In this document: in pieces, positions 12,028 through 25,091 of the stretch | Layout: every line of letters starts with the position of its first letter | Numbering within the stretch: position 1 is the first letter of the stretch | NCBI RefSeq assembly: GCF_030553055.1 | Contig: NZ_CP130713.1 | Coordinates: 4,774,001 to 4,838,000 of the forward strand | DNA length: 64,000 bases | Source: Streptomyces sp. XD-27 | GTDB taxonomy: Bacteria; Actinomycetota; Actinomycetes; Streptomycetales; Streptomycetaceae | Direction of reading: 5' to 3' | Notes under the pieces: generated by a model | The model's database searches: none | What the model saw: only the letters and a program-made list of their open reading frames with translations | Told to the model about the DNA's origin: nothing | Position numbers and translations under genes: made by a program

Positions 12028-12765
12028 TCAGGCACCGGGCGGCTCGGGGTGTCCCGGAAGCTCCGCCCGCGCGATCCGGCGCAGCACACCCGGCCGGACG
12101 ATCACCAGGGCGCGGCGCCCGGTGGCGACGGCCTCGCGCTCCCGCAGCTCTTTCAGCAGCCGCTGCACCATCTCCCGGGATGCCCCGACCGCTCCCGCGA
12201 GTTCCTGCTTGCTCAGCGGTACGGCGAGTTCGATCCCCTGCTCCGCACGGCGTCCATGGGTACGGGCCAGGTCCAGGAGCAGCACGGCGAACCGCTCCCG
12301 GACAGTCAGCGACGCGAACTCCAGCCGGCGCTGGTCGGCTGCGCGCGTGCGGTCGGCGCTGAGCGCGAGCAGCTTGAGGGCGACGGCGGGGGAGCGGGTG
12401 AGGTACTCGCGGAACCGTTCATGCTCGACGGCCCTGGCGCGCAGCGGCTCGAGCGCGGTGACCGTGGCCGAGCGCGGCTGCCCGGTCAGTGCGGCGGACT
12501 CACCGACGATGTCGCCGGGGCCACGGAGCGCGAGCAGCGCCTGGTAACCGTTGGCCGCCGCGGCGGTCACCTTGGTCCAGCCGTGCAGGATCAGCAGGAC
12601 GTGGGTGGAGGGCTCGTTCTGGTGGATGAGCGGTGCGCGGGACGCGAAGCTCAGTTCGCGGCCGAGCGCGAGCAGGGCCTCGCGGTCGGCGCTCTCCAGA
12701 CGGGCGAGGAAGGGGACCTGGTCGCCCAGACCCCCGTTGTCTTCCCAGTGCGCCGCCGCCCTCAT
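12028..12765 (-). CDS. Crp/Fnr-family transcriptional regulator
   Basis: 245 aa from the ATG at 12765 (12777 is an alternative start; neither has a strong ribosome-binding site, a G-run precedes 12765). N-terminal cyclic-nucleotide-binding domain (about 15-125) with the phosphate-binding cassette GESAALTGQPRSATV, in which E89 and R98 correspond to the residues that hold the nucleotide in Crp. C-terminal Crp-type winged helix with recognition region LSKQELAGAVGASREMVQRL (184-203). Same strand as, and 127 bp upstream of, the cyclase operon, so it is well placed to read a cyclic nucleotide made by its neighbour and to control the operon. That link is inferred. Confidence 0.85.
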   Translation of the reverse strand: MRAAAHWEDNGGLGDQVPFLARLESADREALLALGRELSFASRAPLIHQNEPSTHVLLILHGWTKVTAAAANGYQALLALRGPGDIVGESAALTGQPRSATVTALEPLRARAVEHERFREYLTRSPAVALKLLALSADRTRAADQRRLEFASLTVRERFAVLLLDLARTHGRRAEQGIELAVPLSKQELAGAVGASREMVQRLLKELREREAVATGRRALVIVRPGVLRRIARAELPGHPEPPGA

Positions 12766-12800
12766 GCCGCCCCCCATCGTCACAGCGGGCGCCAATGTAC

Positions 12801-12809
12801 TGTGCACAC
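12801..12809. promoter_or_regulatory. Second TGTGCACAC site, upstream of Crp-type gene
   Basis: Same 9-mer as the site at 11994-12002, located 24-44 bp upstream of the two possible starts of the regulator, a position suited to autoregulation. No further match was searched for systematically. Confidence 0.35.
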
Positions 12810-12902
12810 GGTTGCGGCAGGTGGCGAACGGCGGGATTCCCCTCACCTCATGTCCGCTGGTCCGCCGCGTTGATCGGCATGTCGCGGTGCGTGGCTTTTG
12901 TT

Positions 12903-12931
12903 TTGACCGGAGCCGGTGCTATAGGTACGCT
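12903..12931 (+). promoter_or_regulatory. Promoter of the str operon (rpsL)
   Basis: TTGACC (12903-12908), 17-bp spacer, TACGCT (12926-12931): a good match to the housekeeping sigma factor (HrdB) consensus, about 220 bp before rpsL. It is the best promoter in the 386-bp gap 12766-13151, which otherwise holds the leader element at 13075-13105 and the upstream region of the divergent regulator gene. Confidence 0.75.
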
Positions 12932-13074
12932 CTGACCTTGTGCCTGGGGTGTGCCCGGGTCCTTGTGTGTGCTCCCTCGGCTGACGCCGGGAGAGCCGGG
13001 TACACGGGATACCGAGACTGAGACGCCGCCTCCCACATACGGATGATCCGTTCCACGGGAAACGTATGGGGACC

Positions 13075-13105
13075 GCGACACACCCGACCGCGTGGGTCGG
13101 AGAAA
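13075..13105 (+). promoter_or_regulatory. Leader element shared with the S10 operon
   Basis: 31-nt segment that matches 30 of 31 bases of 20244-20274 in the rpsJ leader. Its core CCGACCGCGTGGGTCGG folds into a 6-bp hairpin with a 5-nt loop. It lies 47 nt before the rpsL start, within the transcribed leader, so it may act at the RNA level to coordinate ribosomal operons. Confidence 0.6.
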
Positions 13106-13151
13106 CCCCAGGTTAGCTTTACAGAGACGGCACACAGAAACCGGAGAAACG

Positions 13152-13523
13152 GTGCCTACGATCCAGCAGCTGGTCCGGAAGGGCCGGCAGGACAAGGTCG
13201 AGAAGAACAAGACGCCCGCACTTGAGGGTTCGCCCCAGCGCCGCGGCGTCTGCACGCGTGTTTTCACGACCACCCCGAAGAAGCCGAACTCGGCCCTGCG
13301 TAAGGTCGCGCGTGTGCGTCTGACCAGCGGCATCGAGGTCACCGCTTACATTCCGGGTGAGGGCCACAACCTGCAGGAGCACTCGATCGTGCTCGTGCGT
13401 GGCGGTCGTGTGAAGGACCTGCCGGGTGTTCGTTACAAGATCATCCGCGGCTCCCTCGACACGCAGGGCGTCAAGAACCGCAAGCAGGCTCGCAGCCGCT
13501 ACGGCGCCAAGAAGGAGAAGTAA
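13152..13523 (+). CDS. rpsL: 30S ribosomal protein S12
   Basis: 123 aa, decoding-centre protein of the small subunit. GTG start at 13152 gives the standard N-terminus (V/M)[10 protein letters not shown]; the longer frame from 13092 is leader sequence. Contains [13 protein letters not shown] with Lys43, and Lys88 in VKDLPGVRY: both residues whose substitution gives streptomycin resistance are wild type. First gene of the str operon, 2 bp before rpsG. Confidence 0.99.
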   Translation: MPTIQQLVRKGRQDKVEKNKTPALEGSPQRRGVCTRVFTTTPKKPNSALRKVARVRLTSGIEVTAYIPGEGHNLQEHSIVLVRGGRVKDLPGVRYKIIRGSLDTQGVKNRKQARSRYGAKKEK

Positions 13524-13525
13524 GA

Positions 13526-13996
13526 ATGCCTCGTAAGGGCCCCGCCCCGAAGCGCCCGGTCATCATCGACCCGGTCTACAACTCTCCTCTTGTCACCTCG
13601 CTGATCAACAAGATCCTGCTGAACGGCAAGCGGTCCACCGCTGAGCGCATCGTCTACGGCGCCATGGAGGGCCTGCGGGAGAAGACCGGCAACGACCCGG
13701 TCATCACCCTCAAGCGCGCGCTGGAGAACGTCAAGCCGGCGCTGGAGGTCAAGTCCCGCCGTGTCGGTGGCGCCACCTACCAGGTTCCGGTCGAGGTCAA
13801 GCCCGGCCGCGCCTCCACCCTCGCGCTGCGCTGGCTCGTGGGTTACTCCCGCGCCCGTCGCGAGAAGACCATGACCGAGCGCCTGATGAACGAGCTGCTG
13901 GACGCCAGCAACGGTCTGGGCGCCTCCGTCAAGCGTCGCGAGGACACCCACAAGATGGCCGAGTCCAACAAGGCCTTCGCGCACTACCGCTGGTAG
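13526..13996 (+). CDS. rpsG: 30S ribosomal protein S7
   Basis: 156 aa, primary 16S rRNA binder of the small-subunit head. Starts [12 protein letters not shown] and ends AHYRW, full length. Its ribosome-binding site AAGGAG (13512-13517) lies inside the end of rpsL, and the two genes are separated by 2 bp, so they are translated from one message. In enterobacteria S7 represses this operon; no such site is obvious here. Confidence 0.99.
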   Translation: MPRKGPAPKRPVIIDPVYNSPLVTSLINKILLNGKRSTAERIVYGAMEGLREKTGNDPVITLKRALENVKPALEVKSRRVGGATYQVPVEVKPGRASTLALRWLVGYSRARREKTMTERLMNELLDASNGLGASVKRREDTHKMAESNKAFAHYRW

Positions 13997-14035
13997 TCGC
14001 TACCCCATCGAGAACCGAGAGAAGACTGAAGCCTT

Positions 14036-16156
<2,121 letters not shown>

Positions 16157-16205
16157 CACTTCGTTGCCATCCCCCTTAGGCTGGAGCTAAAGGCATCGGG
16201 GCATA

Positions 16206-16237
16206 CCGTCACAGACCGCATCAGCGGTCTGTGACGG
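16206..16237 (+). promoter_or_regulatory. Perfect 14-bp hairpin between fusA and tuf
   Basis: Inverted repeat 16206-16219 / 16224-16237 with ATCA loop in the 216-bp fusA-tuf gap. No T-run follows. It may be an attenuator or RNA-processing site that lets tuf be expressed separately; in other Streptomyces tuf1 is known to have its own promoter in this gap. I see no clearly convincing -35/-10 pair here. Confidence 0.6.
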
Positions 16238-16372
16238 GGCCCCGCCCGCCGGCCCCCAGAAACGAATACGGCGAAGGGCATCCCCCTCGGGGTCCTGGCC
16301 GGTTCGGTAAGACCACCTGAACCCATCCGCAAAGTGTGGATGCGTACAGAACCACTCCACAGGAGGACCCCA

Positions 16373-17566
<1,194 letters not shown>

Positions 17567-17590
17567 CCTAGCTGCTCCCTGGAGCACTGC

Positions 17591-17638
17591 GACCTGGGCC
17601 CCGCCCGCCGGAGACGGCGGGCGGGGCCCAGGTCTTTT
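17591..17638 (+). terminator. Strong terminator of the str operon
   Basis: Perfect 20-bp inverted repeat (17591-17610 with 17615-17634), GAGA loop, followed by TTTT. Lies between tuf and the convergent deacetylase gene, so it may serve both. Confidence 0.95.
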
Positions 17639-17654
17639 GTGTCCGAGGACGTTG

Positions 17655-19817
17655 TCACGCGTCGGAGGTGGGCCGCGGCCGCCAGATCCACGGCGTGGCG
17701 GACGCCGACTGGGCGACGACGCACAGCTGGTCCGGGCCGCCCGGCAGCAGCACGGGGGTGCCGACCGGGACCAGGCGGGCGGGGGAGCGCAGCGGCCGGG
17801 TGCCCGGCGCGGTGCCGTAGCGGAGCAGGGCCTCGCCGTCGAGGGACCGGCTGAGCAGCAGCAGGCTCTTCTTTCCGTCCGGCGCCCGGACGGTGTGGGC
17901 GGCGACCGGACCGTACCCGTCGAAGTGCCGCAGCTCGGCCGGGGCGGCGGGCCGGGCCGGTCCCAGGGTGTGCAGGGTCGGCTGGGCGGCCGCGGGGGTG
18001 CGGTAGACCACCGCGATCTCGCCGTCGGGGGTGAGGGCGGCGCCGGGCTGGTTGCCCGCGACCGGCAGTCCGCTGTGCGGCCGCGACAGGACCGGGCCGT
18101 TCCGGGCGTCCTGGGACCAGTGGTGCACGCTGTCGCGCCCGCGGGCGAAGACCTGGATCCGGCCGTCGGCGTCCAGCAGCACGGTCAGCCCGTCCTGGAT
18201 CTCCTCGCCGCCCAGCGGCTGCCACGGCCCCCACTGGCCGCGCTTGTCGCGTACGCGGGTGGCGATGCCCTTGCCCGCGGTACGGACGAAGAGGTGGACG
18301 CGGCCGTCGGGGGTCGCCACGGCGGCCGGGGCGCCGACGCGGCGGCCGTGCTCCGGGTCCGCGTCCGGGGTGCCCAGGGACATCCACTGCTTGAACGCGC
18401 CGCCCGGGGTGCGCTCCTCCAGGAGGACGATCTCGCGGGTGTTGGGGCGCCCCTGGCCCTCCAGCGCGGAGAAGCGCAGGGCGAAGAGCAGCTGGCGGCC
18501 CACGGTGTCCTTGACGGCGGCCAGCGCGGGGGCCAGCGGTCCGCCGCCGAGGTTGCGCGGCGCGCCGAACCGCCCGCTGCCCCGGGAGGTCTCCTGCCAG
18601 CGGACGGCGCGGGTGCCCAGGACCCCGTAGGCGATGAGCCGGCCGTCGCGGTCGGTCTCCGGGACGGGCAGGGCGCCGGGGTAGCGGTAGTGGGTGGAGC
18701 GGATCCAGCGCTTGCGGTTGAGCAGCGGACGGTTGCCGCCCTGGCTGTAGTCGCCGCAGCCTGCCTGATTGCCGCACGCCCAGTCCGGGGCGCCGCCGTA
18801 GGCCCGGATGGGGCGGGCCTTGTCGCCCACCACCTGCTTGGGCAGGTTGTCCGGCCAGCGCTGGTTGTAGTAGCCGCGGAAGGCGGTGGTGACGAAGCGC
18901 GGCGCGCGCCTGTCCCGCCGGGAGGCGTCCGCGACCCACTGCGATATGGCCTTCCAGGTGAACAGCGCGACGGGGGTGTGGTCGCGGTGGTCCGAGCAGC
19001 CGGGCTGGTCGTTGTCCCTGGGGTGGGCGGCGTCGTGGACCTGGAAGTCCGGGTCCGGGTCGAGGGTGTGGATCACGGTGGGCCGGACCCGGTCCATGAT
19101 CCCGGCGAGGACGTCGACGAGGGTCTGGTGGTCGTACGTCACCGTCTCCTGGAGCGGTGAACCGGTGGCGACCAGGGTCTGCGCCTCGACGCCGGGCACG
19201 TCCCACAGGTGCGGGATCCGCACGCCGTCCTTGGCGAGCATCGCGATGTTCAGGAAGATCAGCTGGACCTTGCGGCGGCCGTTGGCCAGCACGTTGGCCT
19301 CGGCCCGGACGCCGCCGGGGAGCTCCATGACCGACCGCTGCCAGCGGGCGAAGCGGTCCAGGCCCAGCATCTCCGCGTAGGCCTGGCGCAGCCCCTGGTG
19401 GCGGGCGGAGGAGTAGCCGGCCTTGTCGGGCTCGGGCATGGGGCCGCCGTGGACCCGGTTGATGCCCGCGGCCTCGCCCGCGGTGACGTAGACGCAGACG
19501 ACCGGGGTGCCGGCGCGCATCAGGTGGGACGCGTCCGGGTTCATGAAGTACAGGTCGTCGTCCGGGTGGGCGAGGACCTGGAGCAGCACCGCGTCCTCCT
19601 TGCCCGTGACGGGGGTGAAGGGCTCGGCGGCGAGCGGGTCGACCGCGCGGACCGGCGCGTTGGGCTTGGGGTCCGTCCGGCTGGGGGACAGCCCGCAGCC
19701 CGCGGCGGTGGCGGCCGTCATCGCGGCCAGCGCCGCGAGGGTGTGGCGGCGGGTGGGCGCGCACCGCGGCGCGCCGCTCGGCGGTGTGGGGGCATCGCCC
19801 CGGAGATCTTCAGCCAT
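17655..19817 (-). CDS. Exported PIG-L-family deacetylase with C-terminal propeller-like region
   Basis: 720 aa. N-terminus has [11 protein letters not shown] with a twin arginine and a lipobox-like TAAGC (Cys41), so it is exported and possibly lipid-anchored. A PIG-L/LmbE-like domain follows (about 75-330): AHPDDD at 83-88 (the family norm is AHPDDE) and a His-rich zinc-ligand segment SDHRDHTP near 275. Residues about 380-720 carry repeats with WGPWQPLGG- and VFARG-like strands, resembling sialidase/PLL-type beta-propellers that bind sugars. Likely deacetylates an extracellular N-acetyl sugar; the substrate is unknown. Single gene, convergent with tuf. Confidence 0.8.
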   Translation of the reverse strand: MAEDLRGDAPTPPSGAPRCAPTRRHTLAALAAMTAATAAGCGLSPSRTDPKPNAPVRAVDPLAAEPFTPVTGKEDAVLLQVLAHPDDDLYFMNPDASHLMRAGTPVVCVYVTAGEAAGINRVHGGPMPEPDKAGYSSARHQGLRQAYAEMLGLDRFARWQRSVMELPGGVRAEANVLANGRRKVQLIFLNIAMLAKDGVRIPHLWDVPGVEAQTLVATGSPLQETVTYDHQTLVDVLAGIMDRVRPTVIHTLDPDPDFQVHDAAHPRDNDQPGCSDHRDHTPVALFTWKAISQWVADASRRDRRAPRFVTTAFRGYYNQRWPDNLPKQVVGDKARPIRAYGGAPDWACGNQAGCGDYSQGGNRPLLNRKRWIRSTHYRYPGALPVPETDRDGRLIAYGVLGTRAVRWQETSRGSGRFGAPRNLGGGPLAPALAAVKDTVGRQLLFALRFSALEGQGRPNTREIVLLEERTPGGAFKQWMSLGTPDADPEHGRRVGAPAAVATPDGRVHLFVRTAGKGIATRVRDKRGQWGPWQPLGGEEIQDGLTVLLDADGRIQVFARGRDSVHHWSQDARNGPVLSRPHSGLPVAGNQPGAALTPDGEIAVVYRTPAAAQPTLHTLGPARPAAPAELRHFDGYGPVAAHTVRAPDGKKSLLLLSRSLDGEALLRYGTAPGTRPLRSPARLVPVGTPVLLPGGPDQLCVVAQSASATPWIWRPRPTSDA

Positions 19818-19960
19818 CTGGGTGACCCCGTCCCGTTGTGCAGCACGCAGTCCCCGGCTGCTTCCATGTGATAAAGACGGTCCGCGATCTTCACAGGTTG
19901 CCTGGAGGCGTGATATTGATCGATCACGAAATGATCAAGGCGACCCCGGGGCGGGCTGGT

Positions 19961-19988
19961 TTGACAAGCGCGCTCGGGCGGGTACCTT
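19961..19988 (+). promoter_or_regulatory. Promoter of the S10 operon (rpsJ)
   Basis: TTGACA (19961-19966), 16-bp spacer, TACCTT (19983-19988). A second, weaker possibility is TTGGCG at 20001 with CACACT at 20026-20031. The 512-bp gap 19818-20329 also holds hairpins at 20067-20081 (CCTCCC/GGGAGG) and 20111-20124 (CCCCT/AGGGG) and the shared leader element at 20244-20274, so this is a long structured leader of about 300 nt. Confidence 0.7.
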
Positions 19989-20243
19989 CTTCGGCCGCGA
20001 TTGGCGCGGGTTCCGGCCCATGTGGCACACTGTCCAGGTTGCTCGGTTGAGTGCCGATGCTGCGCGCCTCCCGCCGGGAGGACTGGAAGCGAGTCCCGCA
20101 GTACTCGTCGCCCCTTGTCAGGGGCGGAAGTACGGGAATCTTCCGGGAAGTGTCAGCGGGGCCCCAGCCAGGCACCCGGTGGGTGTCTTTCCCCCACGGC
20201 CCCCTTCCAGGGAATCTCTCCAGGGAGATTTACGAGAAGGGGC

Positions 20244-20274
20244 GCGACACGCCCGACCGCGTGGGTCGGAGAAA
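20244..20274 (+). promoter_or_regulatory. Leader element shared with the str operon
   Basis: Second copy of the 31-nt element at 13075-13105, with one mismatch, ending 55 nt before rpsJ. The hairpin core CCGACCGCGTGGGTCGG is identical. Confidence 0.6.
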
Positions 20275-20329
20275 GACGCGAACGCACCGGGTTCCAGAGC
20301 GTTACGAGAGACAGGACTACGAAGTAGCC

Positions 20330-20638
20330 ATGGCGGGACAGAAGATCCGCATCCGGCTCAAGGCCTACGACCACGAGGTCATCGACTCCTCGGCGAAGAA
20401 GATCGTCGAGACGGTGACCCGCACTGGTGCGTCGGTCGCGGGCCCGGTGCCGCTGCCCACTGAGAAGAACGTGTACTGCGTCATCAAGTCGCCGCACAAG
20501 TACAAGGACTCGCGCGAGCACTTCGAGATGCGCACGCACAAGCGCCTCATCGACATCCTCGACCCCACGCCGAAGACGGTTGACTCGCTGATGCGTCTCG
20601 ACCTGCCGGCGGGCGTCGACATCGAGATCAAGCTCTGA
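20330..20638 (+). CDS. rpsJ: 30S ribosomal protein S10
   Basis: 102 aa, starts [19 protein letters not shown]; also NusE, a transcription antitermination partner of NusB. The ATG at 20330 is chosen over the long leader frame because it gives the conserved N-terminus. First gene of the S10 cluster; 13 bp before rplC. Confidence 0.99.
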   Translation: MAGQKIRIRLKAYDHEVIDSSAKKIVETVTRTGASVAGPVPLPTEKNVYCVIKSPHKYKDSREHFEMRTHKRLIDILDPTPKTVDSLMRLDLPAGVDIEIKL

Positions 20639-20651
20639 GGTGACGCGCGAG

Positions 20652-21296
20652 ATGGCTAAGCAGATCAAGGGCGTCCTGGGCGAGAAGCTCGGCATGACGC
20701 AGGTCTGGGACGAGAGCAACCGCGTCGTCCCGGTGACCGTCGTCAAGGCCGGTCCCTGCGTCGTTACCCAGGTCCGTACCGCTGACACGGACGGCTACAA
20801 CGCCGTCCAGATCGCCTTCGGCGAGATCGACCCGCGCAAGGTGAACAAGCCCCTCAAGGGCCACTTCGCCAAGGCCGACGTCACCCCGCGCCGCCACCTG
20901 GTGGAGCTGCGTACCGCTGACGCCAGCGAGTACACGCTCGGCCAGGAGGTCACCGCCGAGGTGTTCGAGTCCGGTGTCAAGGTCGACGTGACCGGCACCA
21001 GCAAGGGCAAGGGCACCGCCGGTGTCATGAAGCGCCACGGCTTCCGCGGCCTCGGCGCCGGCCACGGCACCCAGCGCAAGCACCGCTCGCCGGGCTCCAT
21101 CGGTGGCTGCGCCACCCCGGGCCGCGTGTTCAAGGGCCTGCGCATGGCCGGCCGCATGGGCAACGAGCGGGTCACCACCCAGAACCTGACCGTCCACGCC
21201 GTTGACGCGGAGAAGGGCCTGCTGCTCATCAAGGGCGCGGTTCCTGGTCCGAACGGCGGCCTCGTCCTGGTCCGTACCGCGGCCAAGGGGGCCTGA
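20652..21296 (+). CDS. rplC: 50S ribosomal protein L3
   Basis: 214 aa, early-assembly protein near the peptidyl transferase centre. ATG at 20652 gives [17 protein letters not shown]; a GTG at 20640 adds four residues and is less likely. [15 protein letters not shown] loop ([16 protein letters not shown]) that reaches the active centre is intact. The motif GAGG at the end of rpsJ can serve as ribosome-binding site. Confidence 0.98.
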   Translation: MAKQIKGVLGEKLGMTQVWDESNRVVPVTVVKAGPCVVTQVRTADTDGYNAVQIAFGEIDPRKVNKPLKGHFAKADVTPRRHLVELRTADASEYTLGQEVTAEVFESGVKVDVTGTSKGKGTAGVMKRHGFRGLGAGHGTQRKHRSPGSIGGCATPGRVFKGLRMAGRMGNERVTTQNLTVHAVDAEKGLLLIKGAVPGPNGGLVLVRTAAKGA

Positions 21297-21304
21297 GGTA
21301 ACCG

Positions 21305-21955
21305 ATGAGCACCATTGACATCCTTTCGCCGGCAGGCGACAAGGCCGGGACCGTCGAGCTCCCCGCGGAGATCTTCGACGCGCAGGTCAGCGTTCCGCTG
21401 ATCCACCAGGTCGTCGTCGCACAGCTGGCCGCTGCCCGCCAGGGCACGCACAAGACGAAGACTCGCGGCGAGGTCCGCGGCGGTGGCAAGAAGCCGTACC
21501 GCCAGAAGGGCACCGGTCGCGCCCGCCAGGGTTCGACCCGCGCGCCGCAGTTCGCCGGCGGTGGCGTCGTGCACGGTCCCGTGCCGCGCGACTACAGCCA
21601 GCGCACCCCGAAGAAGATGAAGGCCGCCGCCCTGCGCGGTGCCCTCTCCGACCGGGCGCGCCACGACCGCATCCACGTGGTGACCGGCGTGGTGGACGGC
21701 GACATCTCCACCAAGGCCGCCAAGTCCCTGCTGGGCAAGATCAGCGAGCGCAAGAACCTGCTCCTGGTCGTCGAGCGCTCGGACGAGGCCGCGTGGCTGT
21801 CTGCCCGCAACCTGCCCCAGGTGCACATCCTGGAGCCGGGCCAGCTGAACACGTACGACGTGCTCGTCTCCGACGACGTGGTCTTCACCCAGGCCGCTTT
21901 CGAGTCCTTCGTGTCTGGCCCCAAGGCCGCTCAGACTGAAGGGAGCGAGGCCTGA
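21305..21955 (+). CDS. rplD: 50S ribosomal protein L4
   Basis: 216 aa. The loop around [19 protein letters not shown] lines the peptide exit tunnel near the macrolide site and appears wild type. In E. coli L4 represses the S10 operon; whether it does so here cannot be seen. TGA overlaps the next ATG (TGATG). Confidence 0.98.
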   Translation: MSTIDILSPAGDKAGTVELPAEIFDAQVSVPLIHQVVVAQLAAARQGTHKTKTRGEVRGGGKKPYRQKGTGRARQGSTRAPQFAGGGVVHGPVPRDYSQRTPKKMKAAALRGALSDRARHDRIHVVTGVVDGDISTKAAKSLLGKISERKNLLLVVERSDEAAWLSARNLPQVHILEPGQLNTYDVLVSDDVVFTQAAFESFVSGPKAAQTEGSEA

Positions 21956-22278
21956 TGTCTGAGGCCACGATCACCAGCAAGACCTACTCGGACCCGCGCG
22001 ACATCCTCGTCAAGCCGGTCGTCTCCGAGAAGAGCTACGCGCTGCTGGACGAGAACAAGTACACGTTCATCGTCGACCCGCGTGCGAACAAGACCCAGAT
22101 CAAGCAGGCCGTCGAGGCGGTCTTCTCGGTCAAGGTCACCGGGGTCAACACGATCAACCGGCAGGGTAAGCGCAAGCGCACCAAGACCGGTTTCGGTAAG
22201 CGCGCCAACACCAAGCGCGCCATCGTGACCCTTGCCGAGGGCAACCGTATCGACATCTTCGGCGGCCCGGTCTCCTAA
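21955..22278 (+). CDS. rplW: 50S ribosomal protein L23
   Basis: 107 aa, protein at the tunnel exit that docks trigger factor and SRP. Conserved [13 protein letters not shown] start region and [17 protein letters not shown] segment. Starts inside the rplD stop codon, so translation is coupled. Confidence 0.98.
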   Translation: MSEATITSKTYSDPRDILVKPVVSEKSYALLDENKYTFIVDPRANKTQIKQAVEAVFSVKVTGVNTINRQGKRKRTKTGFGKRANTKRAIVTLAEGNRIDIFGGPVS

Positions 22279-22317
22279 CGGAGTCCGAGTCGTCCGGAAT
22301 CGGACGAGGACTGAGAA

Positions 22318-23154
22318 ATGGGTATCCGCAAGTACAAGCCGACGACCCCGGGCCGTCGTGGCTCCAGCGTCGCCGACTTCGTCGAGATCACGCGGTCCAC
22401 GCCGGAGAAGTCGCTGGTCCGCCCGCTGCACAGCAAGGGCGGTCGTAACAACGCCGGTCGCATCACTGTTCGCCACCAGGGTGGCGGTCACAAGCGTGCG
22501 TACCGCGTCATCGACTTCCGTCGTCACGACAAGGACGGCGTCCCGGCGAAGGTCGCTCACATCGAGTACGACCCGAACCGCACCGCGCGCATCGCGCTGC
22601 TGCACTACGCGGACGGCGAGAAGCGCTACATCATCGCGCCGCGTGGTCTGAACCAGGGCGACCGGATTGAGAACGGCCCCGGCGCCGACATCAAGCCCGG
22701 CAACAACCTGGCGCTGCGCAACATCCCGGTCGGTACGACCATCCACGCCATCGAGCTGCGGCCCGGCGGCGGCGCGAAGTTCGCCCGCTCCGCGGGTGCC
22801 TCCGTGCAGCTGCTGGCGAAGGAGGGCTCCATGGCCCACCTTCGTATGCCGTCGGGTGAGATCCGCCTGGTCGACGTCCGCTGCCGCGCCACCGTCGGCG
22901 AGGTCGGCAACGCCGAGCAGTCGAACATCAACTGGGGCAAGGCCGGCCGTATGCGCTGGAAGGGCGTCCGCCCGACCGTGCGTGGTGTGGTCATGAACCC
23001 GGTCGACCACCCGCACGGTGGTGGTGAGGGCAAGACCTCCGGTGGTCGCCACCCGGTCTCGCCGTGGGGTCAGAAGGAGGGTCGTACTCGTTCTCCCAAG
23101 AAGGCGAGCAACAAGTACATCGTCCGCCGCCGCAAGACGAACAAGAAGCGCTAG
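22318..23154 (+). CDS. rplB: 50S ribosomal protein L2
   Basis: 278 aa, essential for subunit joining and peptidyl transfer. C-terminal segment with [12 protein letters not shown] contains the conserved histidine near the catalytic centre. Full length, [14 protein letters not shown] start, GAGGA upstream. Confidence 0.99.
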   Translation: MGIRKYKPTTPGRRGSSVADFVEITRSTPEKSLVRPLHSKGGRNNAGRITVRHQGGGHKRAYRVIDFRRHDKDGVPAKVAHIEYDPNRTARIALLHYADGEKRYIIAPRGLNQGDRIENGPGADIKPGNNLALRNIPVGTTIHAIELRPGGGAKFARSAGASVQLLAKEGSMAHLRMPSGEIRLVDVRCRATVGEVGNAEQSNINWGKAGRMRWKGVRPTVRGVVMNPVDHPHGGGEGKTSGGRHPVSPWGQKEGRTRSPKKASNKYIVRRRKTNKKR

Positions 23155-23166
23155 GAGCGGGTTTAG

Positions 23167-23448
23167 ATGCCGCGCAGTCTCAAGAAGGGGCCCTTCGTCG
23201 ACGACCACCTGATCAAGAAGGTGGATGTCCAGAACGAAGCCGGCACCAAGAACGTCATCAAGACCTGGTCCCGCCGCTCGATGATCGTCCCGGCCATGCT
23301 CGGCCACACGATCGCGGTGCACGACGGCCGCAAGCACGTCCCGGTGTTCGTCACCGAGTCGATGGTCGGCCACAAGCTCGGCGAGTTCGCGCCGACCCGC
23401 ACCTTCCGCGGCCACGAGAAGGACGACCGCAAGTCGCGTCGTCGCTGA
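23167..23448 (+). CDS. rpsS: 30S ribosomal protein S19
   Basis: 93 aa head protein, [15 protein letters not shown] start and [15 protein letters not shown] signature. Ribosome-binding site TAGGAG overlaps the rplB stop. Confidence 0.99.
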   Translation: MPRSLKKGPFVDDHLIKKVDVQNEAGTKNVIKTWSRRSMIVPAMLGHTIAVHDGRKHVPVFVTESMVGHKLGEFAPTRTFRGHEKDDRKSRRR

Positions 23449-23491
23449 TCGGCGGAGTGCGAAGACTATGACTGACACCGAAGGGACAACC

Positions 23492-23839
23492 ATGGAAGCC
23501 AGGGCCCAGGCGCGGTACATCCGCGTCACGCCCATGAAGGCCCGCCGCGTGGTGGACCTCATCCGTGGCATGGATGCCACGGAGGCTCAGGCGGTCCTGC
23601 GTTTCGCCCCGCAGGCCGCGAGCGTGCCGGTGGGCAAGGTGCTGGACAGCGCCATTGCCAACGCCGCGCACAACTACGACCACAGTGACGCCTCCACGCT
23701 GTTCATCAGCGAGGCGTACGTCGACGAGGGCCCGACCCTGAAGCGGTTCCGTCCGCGCGCCCAGGGCCGTGCCTACCGGATCCGCAAGCGGACCAGCCAC
23801 ATCACCGTGGTCGTCAGCAGCAAGGAAGGAACCCGGTAA
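23492..23839 (+). CDS. rplV: 50S ribosomal protein L22
   Basis: 115 aa. I place the start at 23492 ([19 protein letters not shown]), with AAGGGA 5 nt upstream; an ATG at 23468 would add eight residues (MTDTEGTT). The beta-hairpin with [17 protein letters not shown] reaches into the exit tunnel and shows no macrolide-resistance insertion or deletion. TAA overlaps rpsC's ATG. Confidence 0.96.
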   Translation: MEARAQARYIRVTPMKARRVVDLIRGMDATEAQAVLRFAPQAASVPVGKVLDSAIANAAHNYDHSDASTLFISEAYVDEGPTLKRFRPRAQGRAYRIRKRTSHITVVVSSKEGTR

Positions 23840-24666
23840 TGGGCCAGAAGGTTAACCCGCACGGGTTCCGGCTCGGCATCACCACGGACTTCAAGTCCCG
23901 GTGGTACGCCGACAAGCTGTACAAGGACTACGTCAAGGAAGACGTCGCCATCCGTCGGATGATGACGTCCGGCATGGAGCGCGCCGGTATCTCCAAGGTG
24001 GAGATCGAGCGCACCCGTGACCGCGTGCGGGTGGACATCCACACCGCTCGTCCGGGCATCGTCATCGGCCGCCGCGGCGCCGAGGCCGACCGCATCCGCG
24101 GCGACCTGGAGAAGCTGACGGGCAAGCAGGTCCAGCTGAACATCCTCGAGGTCAAGAACCCCGAGGTCGACGCTCAGCTCGTGGCCCAGGCCGTCGCCGA
24201 GCAGCTGTCCTCCCGTGTCTCCTTCCGCCGCGCCATGCGTAAGAGCATGCAGTCGGCCATGAAGGCGGGCGCCAAGGGCATCAAGATCCAGTGCGGTGGC
24301 CGTCTCGGCGGCGCCGAGATGTCCCGCTCGGAGTTCTACCGCGAGGGCCGTGTGCCGCTGCACACCCTCCGCGCGAACGTCGAGTACGGCTTCTTCGAGG
24401 CCAAGACCACCTTCGGCCGCATCGGCGTCAAGGTGTGGATCTACAAGGGCGACGTGAAGAACATCGCCGAGGTCCGCGCCGAGAACGCCGCCGCCCGCGC
24501 CGGCAACCGCCCGTCGCGTGGTGGCAGCGACCGCCCGCAGCGCCGTGGTGGCGAGCGCGGTGGCCGCGGCCGTAAGCCGCAGCAGCAGAGTGCCGCTGCC
24601 GAGGCCCCCAAGGCCGAGGCCGCTGCCGCTGCTCCGGCTGCTGAGAGCACCGGAACGGAGGCCTGA
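23839..24666 (+). CDS. rpsC: 30S ribosomal protein S3
   Basis: 275 aa. KH domain with [14 protein letters not shown]-binding loop, helicase-site residues of the mRNA entry channel, and a long Arg/Gly- then Ala/Pro-rich C-terminal tail (about residues 215-275) typical of actinobacteria. Starts in the rplV stop codon. Confidence 0.99.
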   Translation: MGQKVNPHGFRLGITTDFKSRWYADKLYKDYVKEDVAIRRMMTSGMERAGISKVEIERTRDRVRVDIHTARPGIVIGRRGAEADRIRGDLEKLTGKQVQLNILEVKNPEVDAQLVAQAVAEQLSSRVSFRRAMRKSMQSAMKAGAKGIKIQCGGRLGGAEMSRSEFYREGRVPLHTLRANVEYGFFEAKTTFGRIGVKVWIYKGDVKNIAEVRAENAAARAGNRPSRGGSDRPQRRGGERGGRGRKPQQQSAAAEAPKAEAAAAAPAAESTGTEA

Positions 24667-24671
24667 CCGAC

Positions 24672-25091
24672 ATGCTGATCCCTCGCAGGGTCAAGCACCG
24701 CAAGCAGCACCACCCGAAGCGGTCCGGCATGGCCAAGGGCGGCACGGAGCTGGCGTTCGGCGAGTACGGCATCCAGGCCGTCACGCCGGCGTACGTCACC
24801 AACCGCCAGATCGAGGCGGCTCGTATCGCGATGACCCGCCACATCAAGCGTGGCGGCAAGGTCTGGATCAACATCTACCCGGACCGTCCGCTGACCAAGA
24901 AGCCTGCCGAGACCCGCATGGGTTCCGGTAAGGGTTCGCCGGAGTGGTGGATCGCGAACGTCAAGCCCGGTCGGGTGATGTTCGAGCTGTCCTACCCGAA
25001 CGAGAAGATTGCGCGTGAGGCGCTCACCCGCGCTGCTCACAAGCTCCCGATGAAGTGCCGGATCGTGCGGCGCGAGGCAGGTGAGTCGTGA
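24672..25091 (+). CDS. rplP: 50S ribosomal protein L16
   Basis: 139 aa, near the A-site t[18 protein letters not shown] start, GGAGG about 10 nt upstream at the end of rpsC. The TGA overlaps the next ATG. Confidence 0.99.
   Translation: MLIPRRVKHRKQHHPKRSGMAKGGTELAFGEYGIQAVTPAYVTNRQIEAARIAMTRHIKRGGKVWINIYPDRPLTKKPAETRMGSGKGSPEWWIANVKPGRVMFELSYPNEKIAREALTRAAHKLPMKCRIVRREAGES

Noticed and set aside
12766..12846. Upstream extension of the Crp-type protein to 12846
   Set aside because: Added residues are non-conserved, lack a ribosome-binding site and would cover the palindrome at 12801-12809.
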